From Akkermansia muciniphila (GTDB lineage: Bacteria; Verrucomicrobiota; Verrucomicrobiia; Limisphaerales; SIAT01), in the NCBI GenBank assembly GCA_945860945.1, contig CAMASG010000020.1:1-37638 (forward strand): DNA of 37,638 bases. The letters are read 5' to 3'. The position numbers and the translations under genes are program-made. Within the stretch, counting starts at the first letter, position 1; every line of letters starts with the position of its first letter. This document shows, one piece after another, positions 1 to 9,304 of this stretch. The notes beneath the pieces were generated by a model. That model worked only from the letters and a program-made list of their open reading frames with translations, was not told the DNA's origin and searched no databases.

Positions 1-2576
1 CATCCACCGGCTGTGTAACTAATCAATTTATCCTGACGGAAAAGCTGATAACGATTGTTGTTTGGATACGGATTCAATGATCCCCAGTTGTACCCCGGAT
101 GCTGGCTAAGATCGAACAGTACGTAGTCCCGCGTGCCGGGCGTGATCCAATCCTCCGGCTCCGTCCGCATGGAAACGCCGGAGAGCACCGCAGCCCAAGT
201 GGCGTCGTTCATGTTGTTCACCGAAGGCAGGCCGGTGGCCGCGGCCGCGCTCGCCGCCGCCGTGAATAGATCCGGCAAGCGCCAGTCGTTGGTGGCGTGC
301 GTCTCTGGAATTCTTTTCACAGTGGCATCCCACGGGATTGCCGGTTGAGGGTAAGATTTGAAAAACACCGTCTGCCAAGGCGTTCCGCGATGTATGTGCC
401 CCAACTGACCGACATTACCAAAGTTACCGCTATGAAAGGTGAACGCGTATTGCGCGTTCGGCCGAACCAACTCGCGGTCAGTGTAAGCGTAAGAAGGACT
501 AGGCTGCGTACTCGATGTTGGGTTCTGCCGGCCAATGTTAAGCGTTGTCAGAGTAGTGGTGGTGACATAGTTAGCTTGACTGGACGTCTGAAACTCCTCG
601 ATGGAATTGTTGACCAGCGGGTCGTCAACCTGACTACTTGTCTCGCTGACCGATGCGCCGTTCAGCGGGAATCCCACAGCCGAAGCACTCATCTGCACGA
701 TGCTGGCATACTCCACCACCTTTGAGCTATGGATCAGTGCATGGCGTACCCAGTTGGTCATCTGAAGAGATGCGATTGGGCGAGGGGGCCCGTACGCGAA
801 GGAAATACTCGGGATGTTTGTGTGCGTCGTGCCAATCGTGTGGAAATTTGATGAAGGCGGCCCAGTCAATGTGATGGTTAGATTCGTCGCCTTCGTGCTT
901 GCAAAGGATTGGATAACCGCCGGCCATTGCACACTGCCAGATAGAGAATTCACGATATTCAGCCCGAAGGTGATAGGCGTTTGGGTTGTTCCACTCATCA
1001 GATACGACGGGTACCCAGTCGAATTCCATGTCTCCAGATAAACATTCGCTGCGACATTAAGCGTCAAGGTTGTTGGAGAATTGGTGACCGTATTTCCAAC
1101 TGTCAGCAGCGAAATCTCATTCAAATTCGGAAAGACGTGAGTTGAAGATGAATTGTAGAGGTAGCCGAGAGGGTCTGGCGGACTCGGATTCGATAATCCC
1201 AGCGATGGATCCGGCCGCGGCCAGCTCTTCTTGCTGGCAATCAGAATAGGCAAGCTCGAGACGCCGCTCGAGTGCTGGATTATTCCCGCCAGAGATGCGG
1301 CGTTCACGCTGGCGATTCCGCTGGGAAGATGCACCGTCGGATTTCCGAGAAAGTTGGCATCAATTTCTTGGACAAAACCACTGATGAACACCTGCCCGCC
1401 GGAGGCCGCCAAAACCGGCCTAAAAACGAGCGGGTGATAATCAACGGTGTTCAATCTGGCATCGGTGATATTCGCCGCCAACTGCAACAACCGGTGCACC
1501 TCCGGCGTGTATTGATACTCGGGGTAAACCAGGATGCCCGTGGAAGTGGGAGGAAAACTGAGCAGCGCTCCCGCGTTCAGCGTGCCCACTTGATATTTCA
1601 CGACACCTCCGCTGACCACTGGGAGAGCGCTCGCCGCGAGAAGGCGATCGGCCACTTCCTTGAAATAGACCGCCGGAGCCAACCCGGTATTGTTCAGGTT
1701 GAACTTGTTTGTGATATACGGCGGCACAGGCAAAAGGCACTTGTCCGCCAACCCACCATCCGGCGAGAAACTACCCGCCAGTTTGTAAAAAGTGTATGGA
1801 TCCACGACGGCCGCATTGGTCAATCTTCCGACGAAGTTGGCTCCAACTTTGATTGTGGATGGATTGAACACATCGGCATTGGGTTCCAGAAGCCGACTCC
1901 GGTTCGCCAGCCACACGGTGGCATCGTTAAAAGCCAATCCGCTCCTCGCGGCCCACGGACCTGATGGGTAATAGTGGTCGTAAGGCCAGTTGACTCGTGA
2001 AGCGCTGGACACAGCACTGGGGTCCAGTTGGTGGAACATCGCGGCCGCGTGGTGAGTCGAGTTCATCCACTCCAACCCTGTCGCCTTACTAGCCGGCACA
2101 ACCATGTAGGCATAGCGTCCCGTGAAACGGTTATCAGGCCCGTGAGGTTGCGTCGGATCCTCCAACATACCGATCCATTGTGGATCACCCGTCTTGGTTG
2201 TGGTTGTGGACTCCGAAAGTCCGCTCAGACCGGAATTCCGGTTTAAATCCAAAAATGTGCGGTCAACTGGCGCTCCATTCACGGTGTAACTGACGGGCAC
2301 GACTGGATCAACTGTGGGTGCTGCAGGGGGCACCCCATTGGTCGAGGTGATCAATTGGAAATTGATGTTGTTGCGGAGGCGCTCCATCACCTCGACTTGC
2401 GCGCGCGCCAGCGAGGCATCGGCCATCATCTTGGCTTCGGTGGTTTTCTTGGTGACCTCGACAGAATGCCTTTCCCGACGGGAGAGTCCGATGAAGGCAA
2501 TGGCCAGCAACGTCACCAACCCGAGCATGATGAGCGAGGTGACCAATGCCATCCCGCGTTGCGAGCTCATTTTCAT
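1..2576 (-). CDS. Large prepilin-like N-terminus protein, Verru_Chthon cassette protein A-like; partial, runs off left edge
   Basis: Not in the ORF track because no stop lies in the window. Reverse-strand reading from ATG at 2576 gives MKMSSQRGMALVTSLIMLGLVTLLAIAFIGLSRRERHSVEVTKKTTEAKMMADASLARAQVE... Frame checked at about 1716, 1026, 750, 375 and 3-47 (…NNNRYQLFRQDKLISYTAGG); same frame each time. Confidence 0.8.
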   Translation of the reverse strand, partial: MKMSSQRGMALVTSLIMLGLVTLLAIAFIGLSRRERHSVEVTKKTTEAKMMADASLARAQVEVMERLRNNINFQLITSTNGVPPAAPTVDPVVPVSYTVNGAPVDRTFLDLNRNSGLSGLSESTTTTKTGDPQWIGMLEDPTQPHGPDNRFTGRYAYMVVPASKATGLEWMNSTHHAAAMFHQLDPSAVSSASRVNWPYDHYYPSGPWAARSGLAFNDATVWLANRSRLLEPNADVFNPSTIKVGANFVGRLTNAAVVDPYTFYKLAGSFSPDGGLADKCLLPVPPYITNKFNLNNTGLAPAVYFKEVADRLLAASALPVVSGGVVKYQVGTLNAGALLSFPPTSTGILVYPEYQYTPEVHRLLQLAANITDARLNTVDYHPLVFRPVLAASGGQVFISGFVQEIDANFLGNPTVHLPSGIASVNAASLAGIIQHSSGVSSLPILIASKKSWPRPDPSLGLSNPSPPDPLGYLYNSSSTHVFPNLNEISLLTVGNTVTNSPTTLTLNVAANVYLETWNSTGYPSYLMSGTTQTPITFGLNIVNSLSGSVQWPAVIQSFASTKATNLTITLTGPPSSNFHTIGTTHTNIPSISFAYGPPRPIASLQMTNWVRHALIHSSKVVEYASIVQMSASAVGFPLNGASVSETSSQVDDPLVNNSIEEFQTSSQANYVTTTTLTTLNIGRQNPTSSTQPSPSYAYTDRELVRPNAQYAFTFHSGNFGNVGQLGHIHRGTPWQTVFFKSYPQPAIPWDATVKRIPETHATNDWRLPDLFTAAASAAAATGLPSVNNMNDATWAAVLSGVSMRTEPEDWITPGTRDYVLFDLSQHPGYNWGSLNPYPNNNRYQLFRQDKLISYTAGG

Positions 2577-2583
2577 AGGCGCC

Positions 2584-3333
2584 TCATTTGTGTGCGTTCT
2601 TGATGGGGACCAGTTGCCGGAAGAGATAAACCTTGTTCAGATTGGCAGTGAGCAGTGCGGTCTGTTCGGCAAGCGGGCGGCCGGAAAGGTTTTCGGCAAA
2701 ACGGCTCTCCACCACGCCCAACTCGATCTCGACATGCGTGGGCAGGCTGTTGGAAATAAATCGAACGGTCGGCGCAGCGAGCACGCCGCCGGCGATGGGT
2801 TGGACGCGAAAGTGAACGACCCCATCCACGACCGGCGAGTAGTTCGCCGAAGTGAGGCCCGTGTAGGCAGTCCAAAAGTTGGCCGGTGTAACCGCACTGG
2901 CCCGCCAGCGGTAGAGCTTGCCTGTCACGTTGTTGGCCAGATTGCTGAAGGCGCCGGCGCGATCGTAAAAACCGTAAGCTGTCGCGTACCAATTTGTATC
3001 GTACGTCGTGCAGAAAAACTCGTTGCCTTGATAAAGGCTGTTCGTCCCCGCAGTACGAACCGTTCCGGCGGAGGCGATGAAGTTGTCGAAAGCGGCGTTG
3101 GAAGCGGCCATCTGCTCCACGTCGCGCACGATCATATCCATCGCCGCACGGCCGTTCTCGAGAACGTCGGCCTGGCCGCGGCCTCCACGGAACATTTTCT
3201 GGATGCCCGAAACCAGCGTGGACATCACCAGAAACATGATCAGCAGGACGCCCATGGCCACCATCAACTCAGTCAGCGTGGTGCCACACGCAGAGGTGCG
3301 GCGGGCGTCACAGGTTTTCAGGCGCAAGTTCAT
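2584..3333 (-). CDS. Prepilin-type N-terminal methylation domain protein, Verru_Chthon cassette C-like
   Basis: MNLRLKTCDARRTSACGTTLTELMVAMGVLLIMFLVMSTLVSGIQKMFRGGRGQADVLENGRAAMDMIVRDVEQMA; the ATG at 3333 overlaps the upstream stop (ATGA), so it is preferred to the longer ORF start at 3420. Confidence 0.75.
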   Translation of the reverse strand: MNLRLKTCDARRTSACGTTLTELMVAMGVLLIMFLVMSTLVSGIQKMFRGGRGQADVLENGRAAMDMIVRDVEQMAASNAAFDNFIASAGTVRTAGTNSLYQGNEFFCTTYDTNWYATAYGFYDRAGAFSNLANNVTGKLYRWRASAVTPANFWTAYTGLTSANYSPVVDGVVHFRVQPIAGGVLAAPTVRFISNSLPTHVEIELGVVESRFAENLSGRPLAEQTALLTANLNKVYLFRQLVPIKNAHK

Positions 3334-4160
3334 CACTTGAATGTCCCGAACATCGTCGGGCGAAAATAATAGAGACGATTGGTGTCCCCAGTGACAGGGG
3401 CGGGAGTCTGACGGATCCAATCCTCACCCACCTTCCGTGCCGGATTGTTATTGCGATAACCACCAAACAAAGTACCGCTCACTTGCGTGACAAAGGTTTT
3501 GTAACCAGTACCCGCCGTCTCATTGCCAGCGGCGTCTTGGATGATCGGCCACCTGAAGACAAGACGGAGGTGATAAAGATTGGTTCCAATATAAGGCGAA
3601 CTCGAAGATGAGGCCGCAGACGCAATACTGGTTTCCAAAATGTAGTAGAATCCTGCATCGACACCGGATGCCGCGTCCCCCATCCGGCCGGTGAGCGACC
3701 GCACCTTGGCGAATTTTTTTACACCATCTTCCAAAGGGGTGGCATCCTCAAGCTTGTCCGGAAAAGAAAGCCAGCCGATAACCGACTCGGGCCAATCGGA
3801 CTGGTTGGCATAGCGAAAAGTGGTGGTGGTGCCATTCGGGGCCGGACGCTCCACCCGCACCCAGTACACGTGGTTGGTCAGCGCGCTGTGGCTGACCGCC
3901 TGCCATTCCTTGACCGAGCCGTCGGCGTCAAAACTCAACGGCATCTGGCCCGAGCGGATCGCCTCCATCCAATAGCGGGCATCGTAGTTGATGATCACCT
4001 CGGCGCGATTATCGCGTTGGACATTCACGCCGGCGGGCAGGACACCAAAGATGGCCGTGAGCGCGAAGGATACAAGCGCGAGCGCCAACGCGACCTCCAC
4101 GAGATTGAAGGCGGCCTGAGGCTGGGCCGGAATCGGAACATTGTTGGCGCGCAGTTTCAC
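3333..4160 (-). CDS. Prepilin-like protein, Verru_Chthon cassette B-like
   Basis: N-terminus AAFNLVEVALALALVSFALTAIFGVLPAGVNVQRDNRAEVIINYDARYWMEAIRSG; overlaps neighbouring genes by a few bases on both sides. Confidence 0.72.
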   Translation of the reverse strand: MKLRANNVPIPAQPQAAFNLVEVALALALVSFALTAIFGVLPAGVNVQRDNRAEVIINYDARYWMEAIRSGQMPLSFDADGSVKEWQAVSHSALTNHVYWVRVERPAPNGTTTTFRYANQSDWPESVIGWLSFPDKLEDATPLEDGVKKFAKVRSLTGRMGDAASGVDAGFYYILETSIASAASSSSSPYIGTNLYHLRLVFRWPIIQDAAGNETAGTGYKTFVTQVSGTLFGGYRNNNPARKVGEDWIRQTPAPVTGDTNRLYYFRPTMFGTFK

Positions 4161-4927
4161 GGCGAGATGGAAATGAGTTTCGGTCGACCGGTCAGCGCCG
4201 ATATTTCGATCTCTGCCTGACGCGGGTTTGGCACGGCTGGCGACACTATCACATCGGCAGGTGCATACACGCCGGCCCCGGCGGTGGAATAAACAAGGTT
4301 GGGCCCGTAGTATTGCAGCTTCAGAATGGGCGCGCCCGTGAGCGGCGGGTTCAAATCGCCTTTTCCGTGGAACCGAATGGAGGGCAGGCTGAGCAGGCCA
4401 AAGCCCACCGGCATCACCTCGTCATTGGCCAGACGGGGGAGTTTGGCGTCGTTGGCGGCAGGGAAAAGCGCGGGGGTATTGAAGTCGCTGGCTGGGACCA
4501 CCACTCCCATCGGCAACCGGCGCCACTTGCTCAGGAAGGTCTGCTCGACCACCGGCTGGCCGGGTTGTTCGCCGGCGCTCCCTTCCGCGAAAATCGCGTA
4601 GCTGGCAAGCTGGCCTCCGAGCAGCGCGTTCGCCGTGCTCGAAGTGCTGAAATAGCTGCTCTGAACGGGCGTTGCGCTGACTTGGCTCCAGGTCGGGAAA
4701 AACACCAAGCTGACATCCGCGCCGCGCGACATCGCGTAGATGCGGGCCCACTCCAAGTCGTCCAAAAGCTGCTGCGCACCGAGCGCGAGCGGATCTTTTC
4801 GGAAGAGTTTTTTGAAACCGGGGATGGCGATGGACATCAGCACGCCCATGATGGCCACGACCACCAACAGCTCCACGAGAGTGAAGGCGCGGACTTTCGG
4901 GCGCGTGTTGTTCATCGGTGGTTTCAT
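4157..4927 (-). CDS. Prepilin-like protein (GspH/FimT-like), Verru_Chthon cassette D-like
   Basis: MKPPMNNTRPKVRAFTLVELLVVVAIMGVLMSIAIPGFKKLFRKDPLALGAQQLLDDLEWARIYAMSRGADVSLVFFPTW; ATG at 4927 overlaps the upstream stop. Confidence 0.75.
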   Translation of the reverse strand: MKPPMNNTRPKVRAFTLVELLVVVAIMGVLMSIAIPGFKKLFRKDPLALGAQQLLDDLEWARIYAMSRGADVSLVFFPTWSQVSATPVQSSYFSTSSTANALLGGQLASYAIFAEGSAGEQPGQPVVEQTFLSKWRRLPMGVVVPASDFNTPALFPAANDAKLPRLANDEVMPVGFGLLSLPSIRFHGKGDLNPPLTGAPILKLQYYGPNLVYSTAGAGVYAPADVIVSPAVPNPRQAEIEISALTGRPKLISISP

Positions 4928-5568
4928 TTTCCGTTGCTGATAATGATGGGTTTGAGGGTGCCGCGTTCGGCGTACTCGGCCCAGAGATCGTATCCAGCAA
5001 GTGTGTTCATCGGCGAAACGGAGTTGTAGTTCCAAAAGTTAACCGAAACACCAAGAGAAACGGGCAGAGCCGGCACCACGAGGTATCTTGTCGGCTCCGG
5101 CACCGGCAGTGGCATATTATTGATGACGTTGAACAGGGGAGTGGGCGGAGCCGGCACGAAAAGACCTGTTGCGGGGTCCACCACCACGGCCTCATCTGCT
5201 TTTAGGCTTGGCAGGTAATCTTTGGCGTGGCGGGCGGGATTGGACGAACCGGGTTTGTTCAAAATGCCATTACCGCGCAATTCATTGTAAAGCCCCCCAT
5301 CATAAATAGCCGGATTAGAGGGCGGATACGTACCAAAGCGCAGTTTGTAATCCTCAATCACCAGCTTCAGGCGCTCGAGTTGGGTTTCGACACGCGAATA
5401 ATCGCGCTTGCGCGCGGCGATTTTGGCGCCTTGCGTGCCCAACGCGGCCAGCACCGAAATGATGGCAATGACCACCAAGATTTCGACCAAGGTGAACGCC
5501 CTCTGCGCTTTGCTGCCGTTTCGGCGCATGGGTTTTTCAGACGGCGTTTCCATTCGGCTAAACTTCAT
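4924..5568 (-). CDS. Type II secretion/type IV pilin-like major pseudopilin (GspG-like)
   Basis: MKFSRMETPSEKPMRRNGSKAQRAFTLVEILVVIAIISVLAALGTQGAKIAARKRDYSRVETQLERLKLVIEDYKLRFGTYPPSNPAIYDGGLYNELRG. Confidence 0.75.
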   Translation of the reverse strand: MKFSRMETPSEKPMRRNGSKAQRAFTLVEILVVIAIISVLAALGTQGAKIAARKRDYSRVETQLERLKLVIEDYKLRFGTYPPSNPAIYDGGLYNELRGNGILNKPGSSNPARHAKDYLPSLKADEAVVVDPATGLFVPAPPTPLFNVINNMPLPVPEPTRYLVVPALPVSLGVSVNFWNYNSVSPMNTLAGYDLWAEYAERGTLKPIIISNGK

Positions 5569-5597
5569 AAACAGTATTTTTGCTTTTAAGGTTCGAA

Positions 5598-5873
5598 TCA
5601 GCGGTTGCGCAGCTCGTTCTCCATCCGTTCGCTGAGCCACTGCTTAATCATGCTTTGATAATTCAAAAATCGCGAGCGGGCCAGACGCTTGATGCGCGCC
5701 AGCATCCGCGGATCCATCCGCAGGGTGATGGTGATCGACTCGGAGGACTCGGCGCTGGCGGCCACGGAGGATTCCATCAGGCGCACATCGAGGCGATGCT
5801 CGCGCCAGAAAGCGAGCTCAGCTTCATCGCCAGCGAACTCGGGAACTTCTTCCCAATTGATGATGGCCTTCAT
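5598..5873 (-). CDS. BrnA/CopG-like antitoxin
   Basis: 91 aa with GDEAELAFWREHRL and a C-terminal ribbon-helix-helix-like segment ITITLRMDPRMLARIKRLARSRFLNYQSMIKQWLSERM; overlaps the upstream BrnT-like ORF by 4 nt. Confidence 0.65.
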   Translation of the reverse strand: MKAIINWEEVPEFAGDEAELAFWREHRLDVRLMESSVAASAESSESITITLRMDPRMLARIKRLARSRFLNYQSMIKQWLSERMENELRNR

Positions 5874-6160
5874 AGTTCCTTCTGGGTGAGGGTTCGGGTC
5901 TGCTGCCGTTCGTAAAAGAAAGAGTCCTCGGACTCGAATACCCGCGCGAGCAGCACGCGAACCAGTTTCCCGTTGGTGCGATAGACACTGAAGACGCCCG
6001 TTCCCTGCGCCGTTTTGCCCAGATTGAAATACCGAGCTTGGGCGGCGAAGCGCGCCGAGTCAGGCAGCAACCGCACGGCGAACGGATCCTCAAAGGATTC
6101 CTCCACCTCCTGCGTTTTCAAAGAGCCGCCGATCGGATGGCCAATCCACTCAAATTCCAT
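5870..6160 (-). CDS. BrnT-like toxin
   Basis: 96 aa MEFEWIGHP...SFEDPFAVRLLPDS...ARYFNLGKTAQGTGVFSVYRTNGKLVRVLLARVFESEDSFFYE; size, pattern and toxin-first order fit BrnT/BrnA modules. Confidence 0.65.
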   Translation of the reverse strand: MEFEWIGHPIGGSLKTQEVEESFEDPFAVRLLPDSARFAAQARYFNLGKTAQGTGVFSVYRTNGKLVRVLLARVFESEDSFFYERQQTRTLTQKEL

Positions 6161-6299
6161 AGCGTGCTAAACCTGCGTTCGTATGGTCATAGCCCATTTC
6201 AAGTCGTTACAAAGTAAATACGCTGGTTTTCAGAAAAAGCAAGGGGCGGACTTGTTTTTAGAGAATATTCCTTCGGTCGCTTCGAATCTGCGCTTGCTA

Positions 6300-7583
6300 C
6301 TAGTCCGACCCCATCTTGTCCATCATCGCGATGAGCGGCATGAACATCGCGATGACGATGCCGCCGACAATCACGGCCAAAAAGACGATCATGATCGGCT
6401 CAATCAACGAGGTTAGCGCGCCGACGGCGTTGTCCACTTCTTCATCGTAGTTGTTCGAAATACGAATCATCATCTCGGGTAGCGCACCAGTCTGCTCGCC
6501 GACGTCAATCATGCTGATGACCATGGGCGGGAAGATGCCCGACGCCTCGAGGGGCCGAGTGATGGTGTCTCCCTCCTTCACGCTGTCGTATACGGACACG
6601 ATGGCGTTGGAGACAATGACGTTTCCGGCGGTCTCACGAACAATGTTGAGCGCCTGAAGAATGGGCACGCCCGAAGAGACGAGCGTGCCGAGGGTGCGAG
6701 TGAAGCGTGAGATGCAAACCTTGGTGACGAGCGGCCCAACGGCGGGTGATCGGAGGATGAACCAATCCCACCAGTAACGACCGACCTTGGTTTTATTGAT
6801 GGTCTGCTTGAAGGCGATCCACAGTGCAATTGCTACCCCGGCCACGATAATAAAATGGTGCTGAATACCGCGACTGATGGCTAGAACGAACACGGTGAAA
6901 GCAGGCATCGATGCTCCATCGAGCATCTCGGCGAAGATTTTCTCGAAACTGGGCACCACGACAACCATCAACAGAACGACGATGCCGCCAGCCACAACAA
7001 GCACAGCAACGGGATAAAACATCGCGGCCTTGACCTTGGCTTTGATCTTCTCCGCTTTCTCCATGAATTCGGAGAGACGGTTCAAGGTGACCTCGAGCAC
7101 GCCGCCGAGCTCGCCGGCCTTCACCATGTTGATGAAGAGTTTGTCGAAAATCTTTGGGTGCTGCGCCAGAGATTCGGAGAAGGTGCTGCCGCCCTCGATG
7201 CTCGCGGACAATTTGCCAATGATCTCCCGCAGCATGGGGTTCTTCTCTTGCTTTCCAAGCACCTGCATGCCGCGCAGAAGTGGCAGGCCGGCATCCACCA
7301 GCGTAGCGAGCTGGCGGGTGAAGGTGCAGAGACTCTTGGTGTCCACCGAGCCGCCAAAGCCAGGGATTTTGATCTGGATGTCTTTGGCGCTTTTTTTCTT
7401 CTTCGCGCCAGTGGCGATACCTTTGGCGGGCGCGCCCGCGCCAGCCTTGATTTCGATTACCTTCGTCGGGAAGAAGCCCATCTCCTTGAGGCGCGTGATG
7501 GCCTCATTTTGATTGGCACCCTCGAGAGTGCCCTCCTTCTCTTTGCCCTTCGAATCGAGAGCGGTGTAGTTATAAAGCGGCAT
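6300..7583 (-). CDS. Type II secretion system F / PilC family inner membrane protein
   Basis: MPLYNYTALDSKGKEKEGTLEGANQNEAITRLKEMGFFPTKV... FTRQLATLVDAGLPLLRGMQVL ... SSGVPILQALNIV ... IDVGEQTGALPEMM; typical duplicated GspF domains. Confidence 0.93.
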   Translation of the reverse strand: MPLYNYTALDSKGKEKEGTLEGANQNEAITRLKEMGFFPTKVIEIKAGAGAPAKGIATGAKKKKSAKDIQIKIPGFGGSVDTKSLCTFTRQLATLVDAGLPLLRGMQVLGKQEKNPMLREIIGKLSASIEGGSTFSESLAQHPKIFDKLFINMVKAGELGGVLEVTLNRLSEFMEKAEKIKAKVKAAMFYPVAVLVVAGGIVVLLMVVVVPSFEKIFAEMLDGASMPAFTVFVLAISRGIQHHFIIVAGVAIALWIAFKQTINKTKVGRYWWDWFILRSPAVGPLVTKVCISRFTRTLGTLVSSGVPILQALNIVRETAGNVIVSNAIVSVYDSVKEGDTITRPLEASGIFPPMVISMIDVGEQTGALPEMMIRISNNYDEEVDNAVGALTSLIEPIMIVFLAVIVGGIVIAMFMPLIAMMDKMGSD

Positions 7584-7595
7584 TGGTGGCTGAAA

Positions 7596-9293
7596 TTAGG
7601 TGCACCGCATCACTTCTTCAAAGGTCGTGGTGCCATTGTACATCAAGCTAAGCCCGTCGTCGCGCAACGTTTTCATCCCGAACTCACGAGCTTTCTCACG
7701 CAGCACGATACCGGGCGCGCGCTCGCTAATCAAGTTGCGGATGGGATCGCTCATCATCAGCAGTTCGTAAATGCCCCGGCGGCCTTTGTATCCGGTCTTG
7801 TTGCACGTCTCGCAGCCGGTGCCATAGCAGAAGGATTTGCCCGCGACGTCGTGCGGCGAAAGCTCGAGCATCTTAATCTGGCTCTCGGTCGGTTCGAAGG
7901 AGGCGCGGCATTTTGGACAGATGGTTTTGCTCAACCGCTGGGCGAGCACGCCGTTGAGCGAGGAGACGATGAGGAACGGCTCCACTCCCATATCCAGAAG
8001 ACGAGTGATCGCTTCGGTGGCGTTGTTCGTGTGCAACGTGCTTACCACCATGTGGCCGGTGAGCGATGCCTGAATACCGATGGACGCGGTCTCGAGATCG
8101 CGCATCTCACCAATCATGATGATGTCGGGATCTTGACGAAGGAACGCTTTGAGCGCTTTGGCGAAGGTCATCCCCGCCGCCTCGCTCATCGGCACTTGAA
8201 TAAGGCCTTCGATGTCGAACTCGACTGGGTCCTCGGCGGTGACGATCTTTGTGTCCTCTTGGTTGAGCCGCCGAAGGGCCGCGTAAAGCGTTGTGGTTTT
8301 TCCGGAACCGGTCGGCCCAGTGACCGCGAAAATCCCGCTGGGCTGCTCGATGCAGTGAATGATGCCGTCGTAAACGTGCTTCGGGATGTTCAGGATTTCG
8401 AGCGAGAGCAGGTTCGAGTTGCGATCGAGCACGCGGAGCACCACCGATTCACCAAAGCGCGTGGGCAGACACGACACGCGAAGATCGATGTGCAACCCAG
8501 CCACCGTCGTTGCGATACGGCCATCCTGCGGCAAACGTCGCTCGGCGATGTTCAAGTTAGCCATGATCTTGATACGCGAGGCGATGGCCGAAGCCAGTTC
8601 GCGCGGCGGCGGCGTCAACTCCACCATCGTGCCATCCACCTTCATCCGAATGCGGTAATCATCCTCGAACGGCTCGAAGTGAATGTCCGCCGCTTTGGAT
8701 TTCACCGCTTGATACAGGCAGAGGTTGACGAAGCGCGTGATGGGCGTGGCGTCGCCCACTTCCTCGAGCATCATCGAGGGGCCATCATCGTCATTCGCTC
8801 CGTCTTTTGCCAACTCGTGACCACCAAGCTCTGCAATGAGGTCGGCGAAGGAATCCTCATCCGAATACAGTTTATCGATGAGCGGAAGAATCTTGGCTGG
8901 GTCGGTGATGACAACCTGAATCTCTTTGCCGAGCTGGTAGGCGAGATCGTCGAGTTGCGTGGGGTTGAGCGGATCGACCAGCACCAGACGGATGGCATTA
9001 TCGTAAAGACCGACAGGCAGACACTGATACATCCGTACTGTAGCGGCGGGAATAGCTTCGAGCAGCTCGGGTGTAAATTCGACATCCTCAAGGGCAATCA
9101 CCTCCGTGCCCATGTATTCCGCCATCAAATCGAGCTGGCTGCCGGTATCGAGCACATTCATCTCGTGTAAAAGCGAGCTGACGGCTTTGCCGGAAAGCGT
9201 GTGTTCGTCCTGCACTTTCTCTAGCACAGCGTCCTCCGCCAATCCACGCTCCTTGAGGAGGTGCAACAACGGGTGTGAGAGAATCGTCGCCAT
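7596..9293 (-). CDS. GspE/PilB family ATPase
   Basis: Walker A TGPTGSGKTTTLYAAL, VTAEDPVEF, DIIMIGEMRDLETASIGIQASLTGHMVVSTLHTN, CPKC...CETCNKTGYKGRRGIYELL tetracysteine motif. Confidence 0.94.
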   Translation of the reverse strand: MATILSHPLLHLLKERGLAEDAVLEKVQDEHTLSGKAVSSLLHEMNVLDTGSQLDLMAEYMGTEVIALEDVEFTPELLEAIPAATVRMYQCLPVGLYDNAIRLVLVDPLNPTQLDDLAYQLGKEIQVVITDPAKILPLIDKLYSDEDSFADLIAELGGHELAKDGANDDDGPSMMLEEVGDATPITRFVNLCLYQAVKSKAADIHFEPFEDDYRIRMKVDGTMVELTPPPRELASAIASRIKIMANLNIAERRLPQDGRIATTVAGLHIDLRVSCLPTRFGESVVLRVLDRNSNLLSLEILNIPKHVYDGIIHCIEQPSGIFAVTGPTGSGKTTTLYAALRRLNQEDTKIVTAEDPVEFDIEGLIQVPMSEAAGMTFAKALKAFLRQDPDIIMIGEMRDLETASIGIQASLTGHMVVSTLHTNNATEAITRLLDMGVEPFLIVSSLNGVLAQRLSKTICPKCRASFEPTESQIKMLELSPHDVAGKSFCYGTGCETCNKTGYKGRRGIYELLMMSDPIRNLISERAPGIVLREKAREFGMKTLRDDGLSLMYNGTTTFEEVMRCT

Positions 9294-9304
9294 AAAACGT
9301 TAGC

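Noticed and set aside
727-1029. 100-aa - strand ORF and other short left-end ORFs
   Set aside because: Overlap in another frame the long open frame running from 2576 off the left edge.
7158-9170. 670-aa + strand ORF
   Set aside because: Antisense to a clear GspE/PilB ATPase; composition typical of a high-GC shadow frame and no recognisable domain.
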